In this document: piece after piece, positions 36,130 through 45,513 of the stretch
Layout of the letters: each line of letters opens with the position of its first letter
Numbering within the stretch: the stretch's first letter is position 1
DNA from: Symploca sp. SIO2C1
Lineage (GTDB): Bacteria > Cyanobacteriota > Cyanobacteriia > Cyanobacteriales > Coleofasciculaceae
DNA: 64,000 bases
Reading direction: 5' to 3'
NCBI GenBank assembly: GCA_010692635.1
Contig: JAAHGL010000003.1
Coordinates: 1 to 64,000, forward strand
Notes under the pieces: model-generated
What the model was told of the DNA's origin: nothing
Database searches by the model: none
The model's input: only the letters and a program-made list of their open reading frames with translations
Program-made: the position numbers and the translations under genes

Positions 36130-36933
36130 GTGAGGGGATCGAGATTGGACGATACTTATCAAACTTATCTCAATCGAGTAGCGCGGCTGCTCCTACCAAC
36201 TGCCTATCAGTCTCAGTTGCAGCATATCCAAGAGTCACCTAAGTTTCAGCTTCTGCCAGATGGCACTAGAGGGGCAGCACCTTTTCCTGGCTATACGGTG
36301 ATTACACCACCTTGGGAAGAAGACTTGGAGAATTCCGAATTCTACACTTGCTTAAAAGAGTTACAACAAAAACTCTTGCAGCAACTAGACCAGGGTTTAA
36401 TAGTAACAATACCTCCCGATAGCTTTCATTTAACTTTGGCCGACTTAATTTGGGAGAATGCTTATCGTGAACGCCAAGCAGAAAATCCCGAGTATGAGCA
36501 GCAACTACAACAACTGATAGCACAAAGCTTTCAGAAGTATCAGCAGTCAACTTCTAGCAGTAATACCATTAGCTGGCAGTTATTAGGTTTGATGGTAATG
36601 CCTAGAGCTATAGGTGTGTGTTTAGCTCCCAATAACCAAGACTCCTACGAACAGATTAAGCAATTTCGCAGGTCAATTTATCAAAATCGCGGTTTGATTG
36701 GTTTAGGAGTTCAACAGCAGTACCATTTTACTGCTCATGTTACTTTAGGATATTTTGCTGAGATTCCACCACACCTAGAACGCGATCGCCTCGGCAATAT
36801 TTTGTCAGAATTGAATAGCCAAGTATTACCCCAAAAAGCGATCGCTTTTTGTATTCGACGGGCAGAATTGCGAAAGTTTGACGATATGACGCACTACTAT
36901 CGGGAATCTGAATGGCCAGTATTGGAGTTCTAA
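36130..36933 (+). CDS. DUF1868-type 2H phosphoesterase-like protein
   Basis: 267 residues from a GTG (MRGSRLDDTYQ). Two H-x-T/S motifs, FHLTLADL (near residue 99) and AHVTLGYF (near 202), have the spacing of 2H phosphoesterases (2'-5' RNA ligase/cyclic phosphodiesterase fold). The family is common in cyanobacteria; substrate unknown. Divergent from holA with only a few bases between starts. Confidence 0.85.
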   Translation: MRGSRLDDTYQTYLNRVARLLLPTAYQSQLQHIQESPKFQLLPDGTRGAAPFPGYTVITPPWEEDLENSEFYTCLKELQQKLLQQLDQGLIVTIPPDSFHLTLADLIWENAYRERQAENPEYEQQLQQLIAQSFQKYQQSTSSSNTISWQLLGLMVMPRAIGVCLAPNNQDSYEQIKQFRRSIYQNRGLIGLGVQQQYHFTAHVTLGYFAEIPPHLERDRLGNILSELNSQVLPQKAIAFCIRRAELRKFDDMTHYYRESEWPVLEF

Positions 36934-37134
36934 TATCAAAATATTTTTCTGATCCCCTGCTCCGGAGCTCCCTTGTTGCTTGAAAGCGCCCAAAGAACGC
37001 TTCGCCAGCCAATTCAATGGGAGAAACAATATGTCCTTCCTTCCTTTCTTCTACCTCCTCCCTCGCCTTCTGCCTCCTGCCTCCTGACTCCTGCCTTTTG
37101 TCTCAAGAGTGGCCTGAAGTCAACCCTCATACAA

Positions 37135-37206
37135 AGCGGATGATCGGACTCGAACCGACGACATTCAGCTTGGGAAGCTGACGTTCTACCACTGAACTAC
37201 ACCCGC
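37135..37206 (-). tRNA. tRNA-Gly (anticodon CCC)
   Basis: 72 bases on the minus strand: acceptor GCGGGTG/CATCCGC with T as discriminator, D arm GTTCAGTGGTAGAAC, anticodon stem TCAGC/GCTGA enclosing loop TTCCCAA (anticodon CCC), T loop TTCGAGT. CCA not encoded. Confidence 0.95.
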
Positions 37207-37629
37207 GAAGTTCTCAAAGTAAGAATGTGTACACCATTATACTCAAGATTTTCCAAGTTAGATTGACCTAAGCGGCTAGATCTCCCATCCCTTTCTCAAC
37301 ATGTAACCTAACCCCTTGTTTATCACTGGCAAGAGCATCTTGACAAAGATAAAATGTATGTATCAAAAAACTAACATCTTGCGCTGTGGGGAATCTATCT
37401 TTTTAATAGAAGTATGATTTTTTGGCGGTTATCTGTAAGATGTAAGAATTGTAAAAATGTTGTGCTGCTGAGGTCAAAGCTAAGCCCTATTCTTCTAAGG
37501 GAGTGGGTTAGAGTCAAATCAAAGCATTTAGGGGAAAGAAGTTTAACCAGCAACAGGCTTTTCCAGTATTGTTATCACGATTTAGCAATGCTCTAAAAAC
37601 ATTGCACTCAGTAAGGGTGAGTATCAAGC
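37207..37629. other. Intergenic stretch without recognised features
   Basis: Between the tRNA and the HD-domain gene. A short open frame at 37414-37596 has no ribosome-binding site and no protein-like conservation that I recognise. No tandem repeat or inverted element is clear. It presumably contains the promoters of the tRNA and the HD gene. Confidence 0.4.
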
Positions 37630-38505
37630 ATGTTTAACGCAACTGAGATTTTGATCGATTCGTTTGTGGAAAAACTTCGGGTAGGCTATCGCCGGACTTA
37701 CGGAGGGCTGAATACAAACTACGAAGATATTATTGCCTGGGCTGGAAACATGGCAATGGAAAATATTGCCAACAGCGATGCCCTCTATCACAATGTCGAA
37801 CATTCAATCCTGGTTGCCTTAGTGGGACAGGAAATTTTGCGATGTAAACAGATCCGGGAAGGCAAAGTTACCCCTGATGACTGGTTACATTTTATTATTT
37901 CTCTGGTATGCCATGAAATTGGCTATGTTAAGGGAGTATGTCGCGACGATAAAGATTCTGAAAGACTTTACGCAACGGGAAAAAATGACGAGATGGTTCA
38001 CCTGTCCCCAGGAGCTACCGATGCGGCTTTAACTCCTTATCATGTAGACCGGGCAAAATTATTTATCGATGAGCGCTTTGGTGGTCACAAAATAATTGAT
38101 GCTGAGTATATCAAGCGTAATATTGAACTAACTCGTTTTCCTGTGCCCCATGAGGGAGATCATAAAGATACAGTTAATTACCCTGGCTTGATTCGTGCCT
38201 CTAATCTAATTGGTCAAATGTGTGACCCCCACTATCTCAAGAAAATAGGTGCTTTGTACCACGAGTTTGAAGAAACGGGAGTGAACAAAATTCTAGGATA
38301 TCGCCATCCTGGAGAACTACGGCGCAACTATCCTAAATTTTACTGGAATGGAGTTTATCCTTATGTCAAGGATGCTCTGCGCTATCTGTCTCTCACGCAA
38401 CAAGGTCAACAAATAGAAGCAAACCTTTACTCAAATGTGTTTGTTGTTGAACATGAAGCATCTGAAGAGGAATCTAAGGAACTAGCTCAACAGCTTAACT
38501 CTTGA
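37630..38505 (+). CDS. Npun_R2479-type HD-domain metalloprotein
   Basis: 291 residues. The metal-binding residues are visible: H in YHNVEHSILVALVGQEILR, then VCHEIGY (HD-equivalent HE), and later HEGDH. The family is a cyanobacterial HD-fold group of probable phosphohydrolases, without known substrate. Start ATG is well placed. Followed by a heptamer repeat (taatggc). Confidence 0.87.
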   Translation: MFNATEILIDSFVEKLRVGYRRTYGGLNTNYEDIIAWAGNMAMENIANSDALYHNVEHSILVALVGQEILRCKQIREGKVTPDDWLHFIISLVCHEIGYVKGVCRDDKDSERLYATGKNDEMVHLSPGATDAALTPYHVDRAKLFIDERFGGHKIIDAEYIKRNIELTRFPVPHEGDHKDTVNYPGLIRASNLIGQMCDPHYLKKIGALYHEFEETGVNKILGYRHPGELRRNYPKFYWNGVYPYVKDALRYLSLTQQGQQIEANLYSNVFVVEHEASEEESKELAQQLNS

Positions 38506-38605
38506 GAAACACGCTCAAAGCTAATGGCTAATGGCTAATGGCTAATGGCTAATTTCTGAATAAACACCGAGTCTCCGAGTCAGGCAACAGGAAAGAGGAC
38601 TCCAA

Positions 38606-38660
38606 GGCTCGAAGGCAGTCCCGATAAAAACAATTTCACCACCATGCATGAAAATTCATT
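38606..38660. repeat. Interspersed repeat, inverted copy of 53886-53940
   Basis: The segment aggcagtcccgataaaaac, aatttcaccaccatgcatg, aaaattca is the near-complement of 53886-53940 (ttttcatacatggtggtgaa ... accgggactgcct). It lies upstream of the ABC permease gene. No gene. Confidence 0.7.
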
Positions 38661-38747
38661 TCTCCGGGTCCTCGCATCTATTTTCAGGTCATAAACCAAC
38701 GCTAACTTAGTTTAGTGTGGGTATATATCGGTCAATTTAAAACAAGT

Positions 38748-39818
38748 ATGAACTGGTGGCAGAGACTCAAAAAGAACCCCCTCGCTCGTTTAGGAGCATT
38801 ACTACTACTTATTTTTTATTTGAGTGTCATCGCGGCTGACTTTGTCGCCCCCTATGATCCTTATACATCCCAGCCAGATGGTTCTCTGCTACCACCAACT
38901 CAGATTTATTGGCGTAATCAGCAAACAGGGAAATTTATTGGTCCCCACGTTTATCCGACAACCCAGGGACCTACAAGTCTGGAAACTGGCGATCGCGAAT
39001 TGATTGTAGATCAACAAATGCCCTCACCGATACGGTTATTTGTTCAAGGCTCCGAATACAAACTGCTTTGGGTAATACCCGCAAATCTGCACTTATTTGG
39101 CACAGTTGGTGAAGGCAAAATTAACATATTAGGTACAGATGAGCAGGCTCGTGATCAATTCAGTCGTCTAGTGTATGGCGGTCGTATCAGCCTTAGCATT
39201 GGTTTAGTCGGAATTGCTATCTCTTTTCCTCTCGGCTTATTAATTGGTGGCATATCCGGTTACTTCGGTGGCTGGGTAGATGCTATCTTGATGCGCATCG
39301 CAGAAGTGTTAATGACAATTCCTGGTATTTACCTATTGGTAGCCCTTGCCGCTGTGCTACCACCAGGATTGACTAGCGCCCAGCGGTTTTTATTAATTGT
39401 CATGATTACCTCTTTCATTAGTTGGGCTGGATTAGCAAGGGTAATTCGTGGACAAGTATTGTCGATTAAAGAACGGGAATTTGTTCAGGCGGCACGAGCT
39501 ATGGGCGCTAAACCCTTTTACATTATCGTTCGCCACGTTTTACCTCAGACAGTGACCTATGTAATTATTTCAGCAACTCTAGCAATTCCTAGCTTCATTG
39601 TGGCAGAATCGGTGCTTAGTTTGATTGGATTAGGAATTCAGCAACCTGACCCCTCCTGGGGTAATCTGCTATCCATTGCTACGAATGCTTCAATTTTAGT
39701 GCTACAACCCTGGTTGATTTGGCCTCCAGCATTGTTGATTATTCTGACAGTGTTAGCATTTAATCTGCTAGGGGATGGTCTTCGTGATGCTCTTGATCCT
39801 CGATCTCTTCAGCGCTAG
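38748..39818 (+). CDS. Oligopeptide/dipeptide-type ABC transporter permease (DppC/OppC-like)
   Basis: 356 residues from MNWWQRLKKNPLARLG, the usual start of the family. The N-terminal helix and a long periplasmic loop (about 30-125) precede five further membrane helices; the EAA-type loop reads EFVQAARAMGAKPFYIIVRHVLPQ. The C-terminus LLGDGLRDALDPR is typical of OppC/DppC. The partner permease, solute-binding and ATPase genes are not adjacent. A GTG eleven codons upstream is in frame but unlikely. Confidence 0.93.
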   Translation: MNWWQRLKKNPLARLGALLLLIFYLSVIAADFVAPYDPYTSQPDGSLLPPTQIYWRNQQTGKFIGPHVYPTTQGPTSLETGDRELIVDQQMPSPIRLFVQGSEYKLLWVIPANLHLFGTVGEGKINILGTDEQARDQFSRLVYGGRISLSIGLVGIAISFPLGLLIGGISGYFGGWVDAILMRIAEVLMTIPGIYLLVALAAVLPPGLTSAQRFLLIVMITSFISWAGLARVIRGQVLSIKEREFVQAARAMGAKPFYIIVRHVLPQTVTYVIISATLAIPSFIVAESVLSLIGLGIQQPDPSWGNLLSIATNASILVLQPWLIWPPALLIILTVLAFNLLGDGLRDALDPRSLQR

Positions 39819-40052
39819 CTAACTCATCACTCTTATTGAAAAAAGGCAGAAGGGAAAAGAAGGAAATTGAGCCCATCTGTACAATTTCCCTGCGCTTTCG
39901 TTGAGATTAACTCAAAACTTGTTACTCGTTACTTTTTACTTCCTTAAATGCTCCCATTTGACTTATTCAGCAAACCCTGCCTAATAGTGCGATCGCTTAT
40001 TCTCAACAATCATCGGTAGTAGCAAAGCGATCGCACTTACTTCTAATACCAA

Positions 40053-42125
40053 TTAAGCAATAGGATTAATAAAATCCTCCGGATCTAATGGCATATTATC
40101 CCGCCGAACTTCAAAATGTAGGTGTGGTCCTGTGGAACGACCTGTACTGCCCATCGTACCAATACGCTGACCTCTGGTCACCTGATTGCCACGACTGACT
40201 TCCACACTTTGCAAGTGAGCATAAATAGTTAATAGACCTAGAGCAGGATGATCGATGTAGATCACATTACCAAAACCACCCCCACAACTAGGAAAACCTT
40301 CCTGACAATTATTGACAACAAAAGTAACTGTACCAGCAGCAACAGCATAAATCGGTGTGCCTCTGTCTGCACCAATGTCAACTCCATTGTGAGTGGGACG
40401 ATTGGGGGGTCTGAAGCCACTAGTTTTGAAACCTCCACGCACTGGTTTAACAAATTTAGTACCAATTAGAACACTAATTAGATTTGGTTCAAAATCTAGG
40501 GAATTGCCCTCAGCCCCCATACCTTCTGCAACAATTTCACGCTCTCCCCCTGTATTAAAGACTACCGGAACTGACCACTGACCATCAATCACCTTAACTG
40601 CACCGAGGGGAAAACTTATGCTACTAAAAGGACTATACAAACTGACATTAGCTACCTCATCTTTAGCAGTTCCTGCCACAGTAAATGGTTGTTCTACTTC
40701 AAATTCATCACCATCCTGCGGTTGAGTAATGTTGACTGATTGTTCGTGAGTTTCTTCATCAGGAACATCAGGTCCATCCATGTCAGACATTTCATAGAGC
40801 CGCTTAAGAATAGATAAAATCTTACTACCATAATCTGGATCTACGGCCCAACGTCCGCTTAAATCATTGACAGTAGGAGCAATTCCTCGGGTAACTAAAT
40901 CAAAGCGGGGGTCTACAATGGGTGGCTTGGCAATTGGGTCAGTACTGGCGTAGGCTTTCAGATGTTGAATCTGAGCTTTAACTCCTGTTCGAGGATTAGG
41001 GAAAAAAGCTCCTTGGGCACCACCACCAACAGCTCCGATACCAGCAAAATTATTTTGGGTGGGGTCTACGTCACCACCAAACCGAAGAAAAGCTGTTTCC
41101 AGGCACATTTGGCAAAATGCAATGTCATGATTGACTCCTTCATCGGCAGCTTCTTCGATATAAAGCTTGGGTAAGTCAGGAAATTTGCTGACAAAGTTTC
41201 CCTGATTATTAGCTCGCAAAAAGCGGTTTAGTTCAGCTTCTGACGCCTTCCCACTGCTCATAATTTGATCAAGCTGTTCTTGTGGGAAAGCATTGAGGAC
41301 TACTGTTCTAGTCGCGGTATACCAACCAACGGTGACATTAAATTGCTGTAGATCAACCGCTTTAACGTAGACAACACCACCCTGACTAACTCGCCGCACC
41401 TCAGTTCCTGGAGGTAATTCAATTCCTAAACTATCTACTAGGTCAACAGGAACATAGGAATTACTATTCACCAGAATTCCCTTGTCTGAGTAAGGCTCTC
41501 CATTCACTTCGATACCAATATTGGGGAAGACAGATCCTCCACTCCTGAGAATTTCTATATCCCTGTAAGCAATTAGACCTTCGGCAATGCCTTTGGCAAA
41601 CTTGCGGCGTTGATTTTGCAGTAGAAGCAAGTCTGGGAGATTATCCAGAAAACACAACTCTAACAGCAGAGAAGGTATCCTAATCTGCCGAATAAAGCCC
41701 AAAATACCAACAAAGGTGGCTGTGTCTGGCTTAGCTCCGCGATTAATCAGCTCAGGTACTTCTTGCAGCAGACTATCTAAGATAAGCTCGGCATCTCCAC
41801 GGCGCTCATTGTTGCCATCAATATAAAAACACTCTGTCCCTCTTGCTTGACCATTAGCGGCATTTCCGTGGATTTCCAATGCTACATCACCAGCCACAGC
41901 ACGGGCATTAATCCAGCTAATGGTTGGTCCAAGGTCAATCGTATCAGGCACTGAGAGAAAATCTTGACCTGCCTGCAAACCTTTTAATTCGAGTTCCTCC
42001 AAGATCAAGTCACGGGTTTGGATCATTTCTTGTGCTTCTGTTGTGCGTAAAGCAGAGGAGGCTCCAGGGTCTTGAAAATAGTGACCTGCTGAAATAAAGA
42101 TTTTTCCCATTGGATTAACCGACAA
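40053..42125 (-). CDS. Peptidoglycan hydrolase: amidase, glucosaminidase-like and M23 domains in one chain
   Basis: 690 residues. Order: amidase_3-like domain (about 6-200, SAGHYFQDPG zinc His, ALEIHGNA, IPSLLLELCFLD); a copper-amine-oxidase-like stalk (about 205-290); a glucosaminidase domain (about 310-450, AFCQMCLETAFLRFGGDV, NNFAGIGAVGGG); an Ig-like domain (about 465-555); and an M23 endopeptidase (about 565-690, THNGVDIGADRG, GPHLHFEVR). All three catalytic parts look complete. I see no signal peptide at either Met start, so export is unexplained. It might act in cell separation or septal-junction work. Confidence 0.93.
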   Translation of the reverse strand: MSVNPMGKIFISAGHYFQDPGASSALRTTEAQEMIQTRDLILEELELKGLQAGQDFLSVPDTIDLGPTISWINARAVAGDVALEIHGNAANGQARGTECFYIDGNNERRGDAELILDSLLQEVPELINRGAKPDTATFVGILGFIRQIRIPSLLLELCFLDNLPDLLLLQNQRRKFAKGIAEGLIAYRDIEILRSGGSVFPNIGIEVNGEPYSDKGILVNSNSYVPVDLVDSLGIELPPGTEVRRVSQGGVVYVKAVDLQQFNVTVGWYTATRTVVLNAFPQEQLDQIMSSGKASEAELNRFLRANNQGNFVSKFPDLPKLYIEEAADEGVNHDIAFCQMCLETAFLRFGGDVDPTQNNFAGIGAVGGGAQGAFFPNPRTGVKAQIQHLKAYASTDPIAKPPIVDPRFDLVTRGIAPTVNDLSGRWAVDPDYGSKILSILKRLYEMSDMDGPDVPDEETHEQSVNITQPQDGDEFEVEQPFTVAGTAKDEVANVSLYSPFSSISFPLGAVKVIDGQWSVPVVFNTGGEREIVAEGMGAEGNSLDFEPNLISVLIGTKFVKPVRGGFKTSGFRPPNRPTHNGVDIGADRGTPIYAVAAGTVTFVVNNCQEGFPSCGGGFGNVIYIDHPALGLLTIYAHLQSVEVSRGNQVTRGQRIGTMGSTGRSTGPHLHFEVRRDNMPLDPEDFINPIA

Positions 42126-42565
42126 AACTGCTACACATCATAGCTGTCTTGTTATCCTCCTAGCTACAGCTTAAAACCCCTAATTTGAGAATGGGGATGA
42201 GAGAAGGGGTGAATGAAAAAAAGGGTAGGGAAACGAGAAAGTAGACACGGAGACGCGGACACGCGGAGACGTGGAGAATAGGGAGATGAGGAGAAAAAAA
42301 GATAAAGTTAATTTTTTCTGATCTTTGGGGAACTTTGAGGAACATGGTCTGTTCCTTAAAAGTAGTTTTGCATACATGTGCATGGACATGAGGTTGTAGC
42401 TTCTAGCCCTCTGCCCCTACACTTCCTATACTTGGAGCCTTTATTTGGTCAATTATTTCTCTCTTAATGCACTAGACAAAAAGACACTAATAGTTATTTT
42501 TTTGAACCAATCAACACCAACGGTTGTTAATCTAAGTACAATCACTAATTGCTCATCACAAAATA
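42126..42565. other. Intergenic stretch with degenerate GGGTGAGCG-type element
   Basis: A partial, diverged element of the 9-bp-duplication family begins near 42206 (ggggtgaatgaaaaaaagg) and runs through cggagac-type tandem units (to about 42275); its right end is not recognisable. Nothing else is supported. Promoter of the M61 gene presumably lies in the last 100 bases. Confidence 0.5.
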
Positions 42566-44347
42566 ATGACTGAAGTAATAACAGTTCGTCCCAATAGCAC
42601 TACCAGCACCACACCGGCAATTCACTATCAAGTAGCAATGCCTCAACCGGAATCTCACCTGTTTGAGGTAACCTTGCAAGTTCAAAGCTGGCAACAAAGG
42701 ATGCTAGACTTGAAAATGCCGGTTTGGACTCCCGGTTCTTACCTGGTTAGGGAGTATGCCAAACATCTACAGGATTTTTCTGCGGATATTGGTGAAGGTA
42801 AGCAGACTTTGCCTTGGCGCAAATGTAGTAAAAATCACTGGCAAGTTGAGACGGGGACAGCTTCAGTCATCAGGGTTCACTATCGGATATTTGCCAATGA
42901 ATTAACCGTGCGGACAAATCATCTAGATCATACTCATGGTTATTTCAATGGTGCTGCTTTGTTCTTCTTTATCCCTGGATTTGAGCAACAGCGTATTTGG
43001 GTGACTATTCTACCAGCACAACCAGACTGGCACATCACGACAGCTTTGCCAGAGGTTCCAGGAAAAAGCAACACTTTTGAGTCGGTAGATTTTGACACTC
43101 TGGTGGACAGTCCCTTTGAGATTGGTTGTCAACGGCTACATGATTTTGAAGTGCTCGGAAAACCTCATCAATTGGCAATTTGGGGACGAGGTAATGCTGA
43201 GCCAGAGCGTATCGTTGCTGATACTAAGAAAATTGTTGAAGTGGAAGCCGAGTTGTATGGAGGTTTACCCTATGACCATTATCTGTTTTTACTGCATCTA
43301 ACGGGTAGTGGTTTTGGAGGTCTCGAACATAAGTATAGCTGTTCGTTAATTTTCCCCCGCTTCGGTTTTCGGGCAAAGGAACAGTACCATCGGTTTATGC
43401 AGCTGGTGGCTCACGAATTTTTTCACCTCTGGAACGTCAAGCGAATTCGACCAAAAGCTTTGGAGGTGTTCGATTATGAGCAGGAAAATTACACAAGTTG
43501 CCTCTGGTTTTGTGAAGGGGCAACAAGTTACTATGACTTAATGATTCCCCAGCGAGCAGGTATCTATGATACCAAGACTTTGTTAGAGAACTTGGCTAAG
43601 GAGATTACCCGATTGCAAAAAACCCCAGGTCGTAAGTTACAGCCAGCGAGTGAGTCGAGTTTGGATGCCTGGATTAAACTTTATCGCCGGGATGCCAATA
43701 GTGACAATTGCCAGATTTCCTACTACTTGAAAGGAGAAATGGTTTGCTTGTTGCTGGATTTGCTGATCCGCACACGTCACGAAAACCAGCGATCGCTTGA
43801 TGATGTGATGCGTCAGATGTGGGAGCAATTTGGCAAGCAAGAAATTGGCTATACTGCCCAACAGCTGCAAAAGGTGATCGAGTCGGTAGCTGGTTTAAAT
43901 TTAAGTGGTTTCTTCGAGCATTACATTGATGGTACTACTGAACTACCTTTCAATGAGTATCTAGAACCCTTTGGTTTAAAGGTAGTTGCGGCTCAAGAGG
44001 AACCCGTACCTTTCCTCGGTATGAAAGTGAAGCCAAAGCAGGGTAAAGAATTAATTGAGTTTGTTGAAGCGGGCTCTCCAGCTGAGGTAGCAGGAGTTAA
44101 TGCTGGTGATGAGTTGCTGGCAATTGACGGATTGCGAGTCATCGCTGAACAACTTAGCGATCGCCTAAAAGATTATGAGGTTGCTGACACCCTTGAGTTA
44201 AGTGTATTTCACAAAGACGAGCTCCGCACTTTACTGGTTACTTTAGGGGCACCGCAACCCAGTCGCTACCAGATTGTGTCCGTGGAGAATCCAACTCAAG
44301 CTCAAAAGCAGCATTTTGCTGGATGGCTAGGAACTTCTTTAAGTTAG
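42566..44347 (+). CDS. M61-family metallopeptidase with PDZ domain
   Basis: 593 residues. N-terminal beta domain, then the zinc site LVAHEFFHLWNVKRIRP (HEFFH, near residue 290) with the downstream Glu in CEGATSYYD; a PDZ domain follows (about 480-570, AGSPAEVAGVNAGDELLAID). The family contains glycyl aminopeptidases. No signal peptide. Complete and of normal length. Confidence 0.95.
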   Translation: MTEVITVRPNSTTSTTPAIHYQVAMPQPESHLFEVTLQVQSWQQRMLDLKMPVWTPGSYLVREYAKHLQDFSADIGEGKQTLPWRKCSKNHWQVETGTASVIRVHYRIFANELTVRTNHLDHTHGYFNGAALFFFIPGFEQQRIWVTILPAQPDWHITTALPEVPGKSNTFESVDFDTLVDSPFEIGCQRLHDFEVLGKPHQLAIWGRGNAEPERIVADTKKIVEVEAELYGGLPYDHYLFLLHLTGSGFGGLEHKYSCSLIFPRFGFRAKEQYHRFMQLVAHEFFHLWNVKRIRPKALEVFDYEQENYTSCLWFCEGATSYYDLMIPQRAGIYDTKTLLENLAKEITRLQKTPGRKLQPASESSLDAWIKLYRRDANSDNCQISYYLKGEMVCLLLDLLIRTRHENQRSLDDVMRQMWEQFGKQEIGYTAQQLQKVIESVAGLNLSGFFEHYIDGTTELPFNEYLEPFGLKVVAAQEEPVPFLGMKVKPKQGKELIEFVEAGSPAEVAGVNAGDELLAIDGLRVIAEQLSDRLKDYEVADTLELSVFHKDELRTLLVTLGAPQPSRYQIVSVENPTQAQKQHFAGWLGTSLS

Positions 44348-44535
44348 ATTGAAGGTTGAAGGTTAAAACTTTACCTTTCCAACTTAATAGTTGAAGGCTA
44401 TTATATTATGGAACTACAAGCAATAAAGTATCCAATTTGCAATTCTAGCTCCCTCAGCTTCATAGCTCCGTGAGTGATTGGATATTTTTTGATTTTGAAG
44501 TTCCTGATTATTAGCCTTCAGGGTTTACTTGAAAA

Positions 44536-45450
44536 ATGCATAACTTTTTACCATTTGCTTACTTCCAAAATCAATTTGTCCCTTTTAACGAAGCCAAAAT
44601 TTCCATTGCTACCCATGCCTTACATTATGGAACGGGAGCTTTTGGAGGGTTACGAGCTATTCCTGAACCCAAAAATCCTCAGCAAATACTCCTTTTCAGA
44701 TTAGAGCGTCATTGCCAAAGATTAAGTCGCAGTGCCAAACTACTCCAATATGACTTGCCTGCAGATAAAATAGAAAAAATTATTGTTGACTTTGTTCAAA
44801 AAAATCAACCAGATAAATCTTGTTATATTCGACCTTTTATCTACAATTCTGGGTTGGGAATTTCTCCAAGACTGCATAATATTGAAAAAGATTTTTTTGT
44901 TTATGGTTTAGAGTTAGGGGATTATTTATCTCCTGAAGGAGTTAGTTGCCGCATTAGCTCTTGGTATAGGCAGGAAGATCGTAGCTTACCCCTGAGAGGT
45001 AAAATTAGTGGTGCATATATTACTTCTTCTTTAGCTAAAAGTGAAGCTGTAGAATCTGGTTTCGATGAGGCTCTTCTCTTAAACTCTCAGGGGAAAATTA
45101 GTGAAGCCTCAGGAATGAATGTATTTGTCGTGAGAGCTGGTAAACTGATTACCCCTGGATTTGACCAAGATATCTTGGAAGGAATTACGAGAGATAGTAT
45201 TATCACCATTGCTAAGGACTTAGGCATTGAGACTATCGAAAGACCAGTTGATCGTTCCGAACTTTTGATTGCTGATGAAGTTTTTCTCAGTGGGACAGCA
45301 GCTAAAATTAGCCCAGTTAAAAGAATTGAAAACTATGAATTACCCACAATGCGACCCATAACCGATCAACTTCAAGAAAAACTGGCTGCAATTACCAAAA
45401 ATCAAGAACCTAGGTACAAAGATTGGGTATATACAATTCCTCTAGCATAA
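44536..45450 (+). CDS. ilvE: Branched-chain amino acid aminotransferase
   Basis: 304 residues, fold-type IV PLP enzyme. The PLP lysine is in PLRGKISGAYITS (about residue 157), with EASGMNVFVVRAGKLITP and FLSGTAAKISPVKRI further on, the IlvE-specific pattern. It transfers amino groups to the keto acids of Leu, Ile and Val. Convergent with the PEP-CTERM gene downstream; a hairpin lies between them. Confidence 0.93.
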   Translation: MHNFLPFAYFQNQFVPFNEAKISIATHALHYGTGAFGGLRAIPEPKNPQQILLFRLERHCQRLSRSAKLLQYDLPADKIEKIIVDFVQKNQPDKSCYIRPFIYNSGLGISPRLHNIEKDFFVYGLELGDYLSPEGVSCRISSWYRQEDRSLPLRGKISGAYITSSLAKSEAVESGFDEALLLNSQGKISEASGMNVFVVRAGKLITPGFDQDILEGITRDSIITIAKDLGIETIERPVDRSELLIADEVFLSGTAAKISPVKRIENYELPTMRPITDQLQEKLAAITKNQEPRYKDWVYTIPLA

Positions 45451-45475
45451 TACCACCTGATTTTATTCACCCAAG

Positions 45476-45497
45476 CCCCCGCAAGACAGCACGGGGG
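45476..45497. terminator. Hairpin between convergent ilvE and the PEP-CTERM gene
   Basis: CCCCCG and CGGGGG pair over six bases around a ten-base loop. There is no T-run, so it may terminate or stabilise transcripts in both directions; that role is inferred from position. Confidence 0.45.
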
Positions 45498-45513
45498 ATA
45501 AGTTAACTAAGTT

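Noticed and set aside
37414-37596. 60-residue open frame
   Set aside because: No ribosome-binding site, no recognisable homology; likely random.
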